Shown: positions 1-7,670, numbered from the stretch's first letter. The stretch is DNA of 10,851 nucleotides from an uncultured Prevotellaceae bacterium (GCA_937891085.1 CALAEY010000018.1:1-10851); one strand, 5' to 3'. Notes: generated by a model not told the origin, from the letters alone. Program-made: numbers and translations.

Positions 1-93
1 CATTTCATAGGATTCAGCCCAATTTTTGGTCGGCTAATTGCGGATAATCATTAAAAAGAAACACCCTCTTATCTCTTTAATTGGCATCCAGAA
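1..93. other. Non-coding left edge
   Basis: No convincing gene lies here. The stretch is AT-rich and sits downstream of the minus-strand flavoprotein gene. A minus-strand ATG is present at 8-6, but only a few bases follow before the window edge, so whether a leftward gene starts there cannot be judged. I found no TAnnTTTG promoter element on the minus strand in front of it. Confidence 0.5.
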
Positions 94-155
94 ACCGATA
101 TGTCCTATCGGTGGCAAACGATACGGCATATCGGAAGTGTGGGATATGGTATATC
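94..155. repeat. Three GATA-N5-TATC dyads at exact 23-bp period
   Basis: GATA begins at 97, 120 and 143 and TATC begins at 106, 129 and 152, so each copy is GATA-N5-TATC and the dyad centres (103, 126, 149) are exactly 23 bp apart. The first copy has 7-bp perfect arms (ACCGATA/TATCGGT), the other two 5-bp perfect arms. Copies 1 and 2 agree at about 15 of 23 positions, and conservation is concentrated in the dyad. The array begins 4 nt beyond the stop codon of the minus-strand flavoprotein and is entirely non-coding. It could be a tandem operator for a gene to the left, a chain of RNA hairpins at the 3' end of the flavoprotein mRNA, or a protein-binding iteron. The sequence shows the pattern; its role is unknown. 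Confidence 0.6.
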
Positions 156-159
156 AATG

Positions 160-789
160 CTATCGGATGAAGTTCGTTGCCGTCCAAGGCATTTCGTCAG
201 GAGTGGGCTGTGTGCCTGCCTCTTGGTTGTGGAACTTCTTCAGCATCCAGGCCATGTTGTGCCCCAAGGTGCGCATGGTCTGCAGGCCCTCCACGTCTTG
301 CGAGGTCTCGCCCTGCTCACGGCCATAGGCAATGTTCCAATACTGAGAGGTCACCAAAGGCATATTGCTCATCTCGAAGATCATGTTCATGGTTTGGAAG
401 GCAGCTGTGGCACCTCCACGACGGCAGATGGTAACAGCGGCAGCAGGTTTATAGGCTGCGGCGGCACCATTAGAGAAGAAGGAACGCTGCATCAGCGAGA
501 GTAGGGCACCATTGGGCTGTCCGTAATAGACGGGAGATCCGAAGATGAATCCATCGGCTTCAGCATATTTGGCTGAGATCTCGTTGCAAATGTCATCATT
601 GAAAACACAGCGTCCGTCCATATTCTCTTTACACTTGAAGCAGGCGATGCAGCCACGTATGGGCTTCAGTCCGATATGCACAATCTCTGTTTCAATGCCT
701 TCGCTCTGCAAGGTCTTGGCCACTTCGCTCAGTGCGATAAAGGTATTGCCCTGCTTGTGCGGGCTTCCGTTTACTAATAAGACTTTCAT
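160..789 (-). CDS. Flavodoxin-family NAD(P)H-dependent oxidoreductase, Isf-like
   Basis: This 209-residue protein is predicted to be a cytoplasmic FMN-binding oxidoreductase of the NADPH-dependent FMN reductase / iron-sulfur flavoprotein group. The phosphate-binding loop NGSPHKQGNT lies at residues 7-16 and a second flavin loop, GSPVYYG, follows in the middle. Between them are four cysteines, C47, C50, C53 and C61, spaced CX2CX2CX7C. That fits the compact motif known from archaeal iron-sulfur flavoproteins (Isf), where it holds a 4Fe-4S cluster. The length is normal for the family and there is no signal peptide. The gene is transcribed away from the permease operon and appears to stand alone. 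The start is the ATG at 789, which places the flavin loop at the expected distance from the N-terminus. The electron donor and substrate cannot be read from the sequence; many relatives reduce quinones, nitro compounds or oxygen species. Confidence 0.88.
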   Translation of the reverse strand: MKVLLVNGSPHKQGNTFIALSEVAKTLQSEGIETEIVHIGLKPIRGCIACFKCKENMDGRCVFNDDICNEISAKYAEADGFIFGSPVYYGQPNGALLSLMQRSFFSNGAAAAYKPAAAVTICRRGGATAAFQTMNMIFEMSNMPLVTSQYWNIAYGREQGETSQDVEGLQTMRTLGHNMAWMLKKFHNQEAGTQPTPDEMPWTATNFIR

Positions 790-826
790 ATTGCTCTTGT
801 TTTTGTTTGTAGTTAAATAACGTTTG

Positions 827-834
827 CAAATATA
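827..834 (-). promoter_or_regulatory. Probable -7 element for the flavoprotein gene
   Basis: On the minus strand the bases read TATATTTG, an exact match to the Bacteroidetes -7 consensus TAnnTTTG, 37 bp before the start codon at 789. No TTTG is found at the usual -33 distance (the bases there read TAAA), so the call rests on one box only. Confidence 0.4.
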
Positions 835-846
835 ATAAAAAATCTT

Positions 847-878
847 TTTGGTGGTTTAATGATTATTGCATACCTTTG
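847..878 (+). promoter_or_regulatory. Bacteroidetes-type promoter of the nucleobase operon
   Basis: TTTG at 847-850 and TACCTTTG at 871-878 are separated by 20 bp, an excellent match to the -33 TTTG / -7 TAnnTTTG promoter of the Bacteroidetes primary sigma factor. Transcription would begin a few bases after 878 and leave a leader of only about 30-35 nt before the ATG at 917. That is too short for a purine riboswitch, so any regulation should act at initiation. No Shine-Dalgarno sequence is seen, as is usual in this phylum. Confidence 0.7.
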
Positions 879-916
879 TCTATAGAAGAAACATAACCTT
901 ATTTTACTAACATACT

Positions 917-2233
917 ATGAATAACGTATTAGCCTGGCTGGGCTTTGACCCGGCAAAACACAAAGTCAGAACGGAGCTTATGGCTGGTCTGACTACTTTT
1001 CTTACGATGTCTTATATTTTAGCTGTAAATCCCCTCATCTTGGGAGAAACAGGCATGGACAAGGGGGCACTTTTCTCTGCTACTGTAGTGGCTGCAGCTA
1101 TTGCCACATTGGTCATGGCTTTTTATGCTCGCATGCCATTTGCCTTGGCTTCGGGCATGGGCCTCAATGCGTTCTTCGCCTATACCTTGGTGCTCACCAT
1201 GGGGTATTCGTGGCAGGAAGCTCTGGCAGCCGTTCTTTTCGAGGGCATCGTATTTATCCTTCTTACTATATTTAAGGTACGCGAGGCCATCGTGAATGCC
1301 ATTCCACTGAACCTGCGCTATTCCATCTCTGTGGGTATAGGCCTGTTCATTGCCTATATCGGACTTAAGAATGGTGGCATCATCGTAAGCAGTGAGGCTA
1401 CAGTCACAGCCCTGGGCACTTGGACACCAGCATCCACCATCGCTGCATTTGGTGTTTTGATGGGTGGAGTGCTTATGGCTCTGAATGTTCGTGGTGCCCT
1501 GTTCTATACCATCATCTTGATGACACTCGTAGGCATTCCTTTTGGGGTGACACAGATTCCTGAGGGCTTCTCATTGATGAGCCTTCCAGCCTCAATGGAC
1601 TCCATCGCTTTCAAGATGGATTTCTCTCGCTTCCTTTCACTCGACATTGATTATTACATCGTAGTGTTCACCTTGCTCTTGATGGACTTGTTTGATACGT
1701 TGGGCACACTGATCGGGGCTTCTACCAGTGCAGGCATGGCCGATCCTAAGACGGGACGCATACACGGACTGAACCGTGCCTTGATGGCCGATGCAGTTGG
1801 TACCACCGTCGGAGCCCTCTGCGGTACCAGTACTGTCACTACCTATGTGGAGAGTACCACGGGTATCGCTGCAGGCGGACGTACAGGCCTGACCTCTTTT
1901 ACAGTAGCTATCCTCTTCTTATTGGCATTGTTCTTTTCTCCGCTGTTCCTAATCATCCCTTCTGCTGCCACTACCAGTGCGCTGGTGTTGGTGGGAGTGC
2001 TGATGATTAAGACCATTACCAAGATAGACTTTGCTGACCTCACAGAGACAGTGCCTTGCTTCATCACCATGCTTACCATGCCGTTCACGGCCAGCATCTC
2101 CGAAGGCATCGTGCTGGGTATGCTCAGCTATGTGGCAATAAAGGTCTGCAGTGGTCGCCATGCTCAGCTCTCACCTGTGATGTATGTGCTGGCTGCCTTC
2201 TTCTTGCTTAAATATTTAGTGGTATTATTTTGA
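917..2233 (+). CDS. NCS2-family purine permease (AzgA/PbuG type)
   Basis: This 438-residue inner-membrane protein belongs to the AzgA branch of the NCS2 family (COG2252), proton symporters for adenine, guanine or hypoxanthine. Family hallmarks are clear: the N-terminal AGLTTFLTMSYIL segment, GMGLNAFF around N84, DLFDTLGTLIG with D257 and D260 on the substrate-binding helix, and the TYVESTTG motif with E312. These positions correspond to the two half-helix regions that form the substrate site in this fold. Length is normal and the ends look intact. It is the first gene behind the strong promoter at 847-878, and its stop lies 11 nt before the next start, indicating cotranscription with the DUF5020 protein and the second permease. 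Which purine is preferred cannot be decided from sequence. Confidence 0.93.
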   Translation: MNNVLAWLGFDPAKHKVRTELMAGLTTFLTMSYILAVNPLILGETGMDKGALFSATVVAAAIATLVMAFYARMPFALASGMGLNAFFAYTLVLTMGYSWQEALAAVLFEGIVFILLTIFKVREAIVNAIPLNLRYSISVGIGLFIAYIGLKNGGIIVSSEATVTALGTWTPASTIAAFGVLMGGVLMALNVRGALFYTIILMTLVGIPFGVTQIPEGFSLMSLPASMDSIAFKMDFSRFLSLDIDYYIVVFTLLLMDLFDTLGTLIGASTSAGMADPKTGRIHGLNRALMADAVGTTVGALCGTSTVTTYVESTTGIAAGGRTGLTSFTVAILFLLALFFSPLFLIIPSAATTSALVLVGVLMIKTITKIDFADLTETVPCFITMLTMPFTASISEGIVLGMLSYVAIKVCSGRHAQLSPVMYVLAAFFLLKYLVVLF

Positions 2234-2244
2234 ATCTTGATGCT

Positions 2245-2949
2245 ATGAAAAGATATATTTTTTCCTTGCTATTGATATTGGTGGCACTCTGTGCCCATGC
2301 ACAGGACGTGCAGTTACACTATGATTTCGGACGCAACCTCTATCCCGATGAGGAAGCAGGTCGACAGAAAGTGACCCTTACTGTGGAGCAGTTCAAGGCC
2401 GATCAGTGGGGCTCTTGGTTCTACTTTGTAGATTTGGACTTCTCTCGAAAGTTCATCGAAGGTGCCTATATTGAGATTTCCCGTGAGATGAAGTTGGGCA
2501 GTGAGTCTCCCTTTGCAGCTCATGTGGAGTACAATGGCGGACTCAACCGCTTTGGCAGTTACCAGCATGCCGCCCTTATCGGTCCAGCTTGGAACGGCCA
2601 TTCTGCCGATTTTTCCAAGACGCTTTCTGTGCAGTTGATGTATAAGCGCTACTTCAAGAGCTATGATTACACTTCTGCTTATCATAGTGTGCAGCTCACT
2701 GGCGTTTGGAGTACGACTTTTGCCCAGAAGGCATTGACATTCTCTGGTTTTATTGATTTCTGGCGTGGGCAGAATGCCAATGGGCATGGCCAGTTGGTGA
2801 TGCTCACAGAACCACAGTTGTGGTATAATCTTACGGAGCACTTCTCACTGGGTACGGAGTGGGAGATAAGCAGCAACTTCGTCTATAACACATACAATGA
2901 TAAGTCATTCTTCATCAATCCTACCCTGGCTGCGAAGTGGACTTTCTAA
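2245..2949 (+). CDS. DUF5020 outer-membrane protein, possible Tsx-like channel
   Basis: This 234-residue protein carries a type I signal peptide (MKRYIFSLLLILVALCAHA, cleavage before QD) and ends in KWTF; a terminal phenylalanine is the usual assembly signal of outer-membrane beta-barrels. Alternating aromatic and polar stretches such as GSWFYFVDLDF and LTFSGFIDFWRG support a small barrel. It matches the DUF5020 family, which resembles the nucleoside channel Tsx in size and in strand motifs; this relation is my inference. Its position between two nucleobase permeases supports a role in letting nucleosides or nucleobases cross the outer membrane. The ATG at 2245 is chosen because it begins the signal peptide exactly; a TTG at 2230 in the same frame would overlap the preceding gene. 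The next gene follows after 21 nt. Confidence 0.85.
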   Translation: MKRYIFSLLLILVALCAHAQDVQLHYDFGRNLYPDEEAGRQKVTLTVEQFKADQWGSWFYFVDLDFSRKFIEGAYIEISREMKLGSESPFAAHVEYNGGLNRFGSYQHAALIGPAWNGHSADFSKTLSVQLMYKRYFKSYDYTSAYHSVQLTGVWSTTFAQKALTFSGFIDFWRGQNANGHGQLVMLTEPQLWYNLTEHFSLGTEWEISSNFVYNTYNDKSFFINPTLAAKWTF

Positions 2950-2970
2950 GAAAAACAAAATGATATATCT

Positions 2971-4179
2971 ATGAGTAACGAAACATTGACTCCTTTCCGC
3001 AAGACCGTTGTAGGTGTACAGTTCCTCTTCGTGGCTTTTGGCTCCACGGTGCTGGTTCCTCTGCTCGTAGGCCTTGACCCTGCTACAGCCTTGTTTACGG
3101 CTGGTGTAGGCACACTCATCTTCCATCTGGTTACCCGTGGCATGGTTCCTATCTTTCTGGGTAGCAGCTTTGCATTTATTGCTCCTATCATCTCTGCTAC
3201 TGAGCAGTGGGGGTTGGGTGGTGCCATAGCAGGCATTTCAGGTGTGGCACTGGTTTATTTCATCATGTCGGCACTGGTCAAGTGGCAGGGGCAGAAGTTG
3301 CTCAGCCGTCTTTTCCCGCCAGTGGTCATCGGACCAGTGATTATCCTCATCGGTCTTTCATTGTCGCCTACGGCTGTAGATATGGCTAAGCAGAATTGGT
3401 TGTTGGCTATTATTTCGCTGGCAACGGCCATTGTGGTGCTTACTTTTGGCAAAGGATTGTTGAAGTTGGTGCCTGTAGTTTGTGGTATCTTGGTGGGCTA
3501 TCTGGTCGCTATCTGTATGGGTTTAGTGGACTTCTCTGGTGTAGCAGCTGCCTCTTGGTTTGCTTTGCCAGATTCCATCGTGCATTTCCATTGGCCTGAA
3601 TTTGCTTGGCAACCATTCCTCTTCATGATTCCTGTGGCCATAGCTCCTGTAATAGAGCACATCGGTGATGTCTATGTGGTGAGTGAGGTGGCTGGCAAGG
3701 ATTTCGTGAAGGAACCGGGTCTGCATCGCACCTTGTTGGGTGATGGATTGGCTTGTTTGTTTGCTTCCTTCTTCGGTGGCCCTCCTGTGACTACCTATAG
3801 TGAGGTGACGGGTGCTATCCAGATTACACGCATCAGTCATCCACAGGTTATCCGCATCGCTGCTGTTACAGCTTTGGTGTTCTCTGTCATCGGAAAACTC
3901 AGTGCTGTGCTACAGGCCATCCCGTCGGCGGTGCTGGGTGGCATTATGTTGCTGCTCTTCGGCTCTATTGCCAGTGTGGGTGTGCAGAGCCTTATTAATA
4001 ATAAGGTGGACTTGAATGAAACGCGTAATATCATCATCGTCAGCCTGATTCTAACCACAGGTATTGGCGGAGCCGTGCTTTCTGCAGGTTCATTCTCTAT
4101 CAGTGGCATAGGCCTGTCTGCGGTGGTTGGCGTATTGCTCCATTTGTTGCTTCCTAAGACTAAAAATCAAAATAAGTAA
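2971..4179 (+). CDS. uraA: NCS2 uracil/xanthine permease (UraA-like)
   Basis: This 402-residue inner-membrane symporter belongs to the UraA branch of NCS2 (COG2233). It aligns along its length with E. coli UraA: GSSFAFIAP (F67, matching UraA F73), IEHIGD (E229, matching E241), PGLHRTLLGDG, and TTYSE (E278, matching E290). The 49-residue spacing between the two glutamates equals that of UraA. One binding residue differs: UraA H245 is replaced by D233, the residue found at this place in the xanthine permease XanQ (D276). The substrate could therefore be uracil, or a related oxopurine or oxopyrimidine. The protein is slightly shorter than UraA (429), lacking the E. coli C-terminal tail. It lies 21 nt after the DUF5020 gene and 3 nt before the glycosidase gene, so it is cotranscribed with both. 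Confidence 0.92.
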   Translation: MSNETLTPFRKTVVGVQFLFVAFGSTVLVPLLVGLDPATALFTAGVGTLIFHLVTRGMVPIFLGSSFAFIAPIISATEQWGLGGAIAGISGVALVYFIMSALVKWQGQKLLSRLFPPVVIGPVIILIGLSLSPTAVDMAKQNWLLAIISLATAIVVLTFGKGLLKLVPVVCGILVGYLVAICMGLVDFSGVAAASWFALPDSIVHFHWPEFAWQPFLFMIPVAIAPVIEHIGDVYVVSEVAGKDFVKEPGLHRTLLGDGLACLFASFFGGPPVTTYSEVTGAIQITRISHPQVIRIAAVTALVFSVIGKLSAVLQAIPSAVLGGIMLLLFGSIASVGVQSLINNKVDLNETRNIIIVSLILTTGIGGAVLSAGSFSISGIGLSAVVGVLLHLLLPKTKNQNK

Positions 4180-4182
4180 GAT

Positions 4183-6777
4183 ATGAAAACGAAATTCAGA
4201 TTGTTCAGTGCGCTTGCTATGGCAACGACGCTGTTTTTAACTTCTGGTTGTGGCGGTGATGTCACCACTGGAGAGGTGAAGAAAGTAGGAGCCTTGGATG
4301 CTTCTGCATGGGAGGTGTCTCAATGGATCTCTGCAGCTGATGCTCCTGTGGTGACAGGGCGCATCAACGATTCTGACAATGGGCGCTCTGCGGATGGAGC
4401 TAGTTGGTTCGTCTCTACGGTGAAGAACGACCAGAAAGTTACTGCTGCCCGGTGGATGACAGCAGGTCTTGGCGTCTATGAGCTTTATGTGAATGGTGTG
4501 CTTGTAGGTGATGAGGTGCTGAAACCTGGTTTCACGCACTATGCAAAGACCAAGCGTTCTTTCACTTATGACATCACCCCTGTGCTGAATACAAAGTCGA
4601 GCGCAGAGAATGAATTGGCTGTGCAGGTGACTCCAGGTTGGTGGGGTGATCGTATCGTCACCCCTGGTGGACATGAGGGCATGATAGGCAATAAAGTGGC
4701 TTTCCGTGGCGTCTTGGAGTTGACCTATGCCGATGGTACTAAGCAACTCCTTGGTACAGACCTGGAGCACTGGAAAGCAGGTATAGCTGGTCCTGTGCTC
4801 CATGCGGCTATCTTCGATGGCGAGGAATATGATGCCCGTGTGCCTCTGGGATTCCTTACTCCAGAAAAGCTTTCTACGCCAGAGCTGAACACTGAGTTCC
4901 AAGGTGAGATACTGCCTTCTGAGGGGGCAGAGATCTACCTGCGTTCTGATTTGGGTTTGGTTCCTACCAAGGCCTATAAATATAAAGAGGTGTCAGGAGC
5001 TACAGAAGACGAATATGGTAAGGTAGTCATTGCTGAGGAGTTTGCATCTGGGGCAGAGATGGTGATACGTCCAGGAGAAACCTTGGTGGTGGATTTCGGA
5101 CAGAATGCTGCTGCTGTGCCTTCCTTCATTTTCGAGGCTGCTGAGGGTACGGTGCTTACCTGCCTCCCAGGTGAGTTGCTGAACGATGGAAACGGTGCCA
5201 AGAGTCGTGGCATGGATGGCCCAGAAGGTAGTGTGCATCGTGACAATCTCCGTGTCCCCAAGATTGGTATGATCCTGAAATATACGTTTGCTGGTGGTGG
5301 CAAGTTGGAGTCATTCATCCCTCAAAGTACATTCTTTGGCTACCGCTTCGTTTCCATTACAGCTACAGATGAAGTGCGCATCACTTCGCTGGTATCAGTA
5401 CCAGTTACATCTATTGCAAAGGACTTGGAAATAGGCACCATCACAACAGGCAATGAGTTGGTGAACAAGCTGATTTCAAACACTGTTTGGGGACAGCGTT
5501 CCAACTATCTCTCTGTGCCAACAGACTGTCCACAGCGCAACGAGCGTCTTGGATGGACGGCAGATACGCAGGTGTTCTCAGAGACAGGTACATTCTTTGC
5601 CAATACAGATCAGTTCTTCCATAAGTGGATGCGTGACATGCGTGATACTCAGAGTCCTATGGGTGGATTCCCTGGCGTGGCTCCATTGGCACAGTATGGT
5701 GGTGATATGCTCCGCCTTGGTTGGGCAGATGCTGGTATCATCGTTCCTTGGACGGTTTGGAAGCAGTTTGGCGATCGTGAGATGATCGAGGAGAATTGGG
5801 AGGCCATGAACAAGTTCATGAATCTCATCAACGATACTCAATACGATCATGTGGCTCTGATTTCTGAGAACGGCAACTATCAGTGGGCCGACTGGCTGAG
5901 CTACGAGCCATTGGAAAGCTGTGGAGGCGGTGCCTTTAGGAATACCCCTCGTGGACGCGAACCTCTGCCAGAGGCCATTGTTTACTGGAATTTCCTGAGT
6001 GCTTCCTACTGGGCTATCGATGCAGCTATGATGCGCGATATGGCTGAGGCTACAGGGCGCAATGCAGCTATCTATCAAGAGATGGTTGATGAGGCTAAGG
6101 CTTACCTGAAATCCAAGTTCCTCAATGCTAATGGTACTTTCAAGACGGATATCCTGAACACGATGCAGACACCTGCTTTGTTTGCCCTGAAGAACCAATT
6201 GGTTGAGGGCAGTGCCAAAGAGGCTATGATAGATCGTCTGCGCAAGAACTTTGCCTTGCATGACAACTGCCTGCAGACTGGTTTCCTCGGAACGTCTATC
6301 TTGATGCCAACACTTACGGAGAATGGTATGCAGGACATTGCTTACGAACTGCTCTTCCAACGTAAGAATCCAAGTTGGCTATATTCTGTGGATAATGGTG
6401 CCACTACTATCTGGGAGCGTTGGAACAGCTATATGATAGAGAAGGGTATGGGCCCACAGGGTATGAACAGTTTCAACCATTATGCTTATGGCTGTGTATG
6501 TCAGTGGATTTGGGAAACTGCTGCAGGTATCGCTGCTGATCCTGCTGCGCCAGGCTTCAAGCATATCATCATGCGTCCTATCCCTGACAAGCGCTTAGGT
6601 CATCTGGAAGCTGAATACCAGTCGGCTGCAGGTCTCATTAAGAGTGCTTGGCGCTATGAGGGCGACCAGTGGACTTGGGAGTTCACCATTCCAGAGGGTG
6701 CTACTGCTTCTGTTACCCTGCCAGGTGAAACGGAAGTGAAGGAGTATCAAGCCGGTGTATATACAGTGACTAAATAG
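4183..6777 (+). CDS. GH78-type alpha-L-rhamnosidase, lipoprotein
   Basis: This 864-residue protein is predicted to remove terminal alpha-L-rhamnose by an inverting mechanism. It begins with a lipoprotein signal ending LTSGC (C23), so it is anchored in the envelope. Order of parts: an N-terminal rhamnosidase beta domain (about 85-230, with YELYVNGVLVGDEVL and GWWGD), a concanavalin-like domain (about 290-400, with VVDFGQN), the (alpha/alpha)6 catalytic domain (about 440-780) and a C-terminal beta domain (about 785-864). Catalytic-domain signatures are TDCPQRNERLGWTAD (E454, D461), ADWLSYE (D570), TTIWERW (E745) and SFNHYAYG. By family analogy E454 and E745 are the likely acid/base pair. The usual QRDERLGW reads QRNERLGW here. 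The start lies 3 nt after the permease stop, an unusual partnership. Substrate specificity in GH78 relatives varies, so rhamnose is likely but not certain. Confidence 0.9.
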   Translation: MKTKFRLFSALAMATTLFLTSGCGGDVTTGEVKKVGALDASAWEVSQWISAADAPVVTGRINDSDNGRSADGASWFVSTVKNDQKVTAARWMTAGLGVYELYVNGVLVGDEVLKPGFTHYAKTKRSFTYDITPVLNTKSSAENELAVQVTPGWWGDRIVTPGGHEGMIGNKVAFRGVLELTYADGTKQLLGTDLEHWKAGIAGPVLHAAIFDGEEYDARVPLGFLTPEKLSTPELNTEFQGEILPSEGAEIYLRSDLGLVPTKAYKYKEVSGATEDEYGKVVIAEEFASGAEMVIRPGETLVVDFGQNAAAVPSFIFEAAEGTVLTCLPGELLNDGNGAKSRGMDGPEGSVHRDNLRVPKIGMILKYTFAGGGKLESFIPQSTFFGYRFVSITATDEVRITSLVSVPVTSIAKDLEIGTITTGNELVNKLISNTVWGQRSNYLSVPTDCPQRNERLGWTADTQVFSETGTFFANTDQFFHKWMRDMRDTQSPMGGFPGVAPLAQYGGDMLRLGWADAGIIVPWTVWKQFGDREMIEENWEAMNKFMNLINDTQYDHVALISENGNYQWADWLSYEPLESCGGGAFRNTPRGREPLPEAIVYWNFLSASYWAIDAAMMRDMAEATGRNAAIYQEMVDEAKAYLKSKFLNANGTFKTDILNTMQTPALFALKNQLVEGSAKEAMIDRLRKNFALHDNCLQTGFLGTSILMPTLTENGMQDIAYELLFQRKNPSWLYSVDNGATTIWERWNSYMIEKGMGPQGMNSFNHYAYGCVCQWIWETAAGIAADPAAPGFKHIIMRPIPDKRLGHLEAEYQSAAGLIKSAWRYEGDQWTWEFTIPEGATASVTLPGETEVKEYQAGVYTVTK

Positions 6778-6802
6778 TCGTTTCACATGTTTAAATGAAA
6801 GA

Positions 6803-6840
6803 AGCCAGCGCCTGAATCATTTGGCGCTGGCTTTCTTTTT
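6803..6840 (+). terminator. Rho-independent terminator after the glycosidase gene
   Basis: AGCCAGCGCC (6803-6812) and GGCGCTGGCT (6823-6832) form a perfect 10-bp GC-rich stem with a 10-nt loop, followed by TTCTTTTT. The stem begins 25 nt after the stop of the GH78-type gene. On the opposite strand the hairpin is followed by CTTCTTTC, so it may also serve, less efficiently, the convergent DUF1080 gene that ends at 6857. Confidence 0.88.
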
Positions 6841-6856
6841 GCCAGGGATAGAAATA

Positions 6857-7651
6857 TCAATCCAGTTCTTTGATTTTTACATTCCTGTACCACACCTCAT
6901 CGCCATGGTCTTGAAGCAGGATATTGCCTTCTTCCCAGTTTCCGAAGTTGGGCCAGTCGCGATACTTGCTATAAGCCACCAAAGCATTCCATTCTTGATT
7001 GTTGCGTTCATACTCCAGTAGTTTTACGCCATTGAGCCAATGCTCTACATGCGTGTCCTTAACATACACCATAGCTGTATTGAAGCTGTTGATATCGAAA
7101 GGTTTGTCTTCAGGAGCAGGAATCAAGTCGTAGAGTGAACCCAGTGTGCGATTACCTTTTACACCCAACTTAGCATCTGGATGGCGTAGGTCATCCAGTA
7201 CCTGGAATTCGCAGCCTATTGCAGAGCCTTCGCCTTGGTTCAGATCTGGATGAACGAAGTACTTGATACCACTATTGGCTCCTTCTGTAATCTTAAAATC
7301 TACTTTGAGTACAAAGTTGCGATAAGTGCGTGTAGTGATGATATCTCCACCATTGGCGGCTTCTTTGCCTTCGCCTTGATTCACTTTAAGTATGCCACCA
7401 TCTATGGTCCAACCATTGGAAGGAAATCCGTCAAGGCGGGCACCACGCCAACCTTCAGAGGTCTGTCCATCCCAAAGTAACTTCCAACCATCGGCCTGCT
7501 CTGCAGGAGAGAGGGTGTTGGGGGTGTCACTGATTTCTATCTGCCAGTATGAGGCAGGTTGTACAACTGCAGGTTTGTCGTTTGGTTGCTGGCATGACTG
7601 CAGGGCAGCAAAACCTAACAATGCGATTAAGTATAATCTGATTGTTTTCAT
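6857..7651 (-). CDS. DUF1080 lipoprotein, 3-keto-glycoside hydrolase family
   Basis: This 264-residue protein has a lipoprotein signal (cleavage before C20, box LQSC) and a single DUF1080 domain (PF06439, now named 3-keto-disaccharide hydrolase), a concanavalin-like jelly roll. Typical family segments are DGWKLLWDGQTSEGWRG, SGIKYFVHPDL, CEFQVLDD, VEHWLNGVKLLEYE and the C-terminal GNILLQDHGDEVWYRNVKIKEL. Members split glycosides whose sugar carries a keto group at C3, the step that follows oxidation by a dehydrogenase. The upstream neighbour, 19 nt away on the same strand, is a Gfo/Idh/MocA oxidoreductase, which fits such a two-step route. The lipid anchor places it in the envelope, facing the periplasm or outside. 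The family assignment is firm; the actual substrate and whether this member is a hydrolase or lyase are inferred. Confidence 0.88.
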   Translation of the reverse strand: MKTIRLYLIALLGFAALQSCQQPNDKPAVVQPASYWQIEISDTPNTLSPAEQADGWKLLWDGQTSEGWRGARLDGFPSNGWTIDGGILKVNQGEGKEAANGGDIITTRTYRNFVLKVDFKITEGANSGIKYFVHPDLNQGEGSAIGCEFQVLDDLRHPDAKLGVKGNRTLGSLYDLIPAPEDKPFDINSFNTAMVYVKDTHVEHWLNGVKLLEYERNNQEWNALVAYSKYRDWPNFGNWEEGNILLQDHGDEVWYRNVKIKELD

Positions 7652-7670
7652 GATAATAGAGTATTAGAGG

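Noticed and set aside
94..155. CRISPR array
   Set aside because: There are only three units of 23 bp, with no unique spacers and only about half to two thirds identity between units.
878..916. Purine riboswitch before the permease operon
   Set aside because: The promoter leaves only about 30-35 nt of leader, too short for any known purine aptamer.
2314..2841. Minus-strand open frame of 175 codons across the DUF5020 gene
   Set aside because: The plus-strand frame has a signal peptide and family motifs over the same bases; the antisense product resembles nothing I recognise.
5578..6360. Long minus-strand open frame of 260 codons inside the GH78-type gene
   Set aside because: It lies wholly within a gene whose protein shows full GH78 motifs across the region, and its own translation has no recognisable domain or sensible start context.
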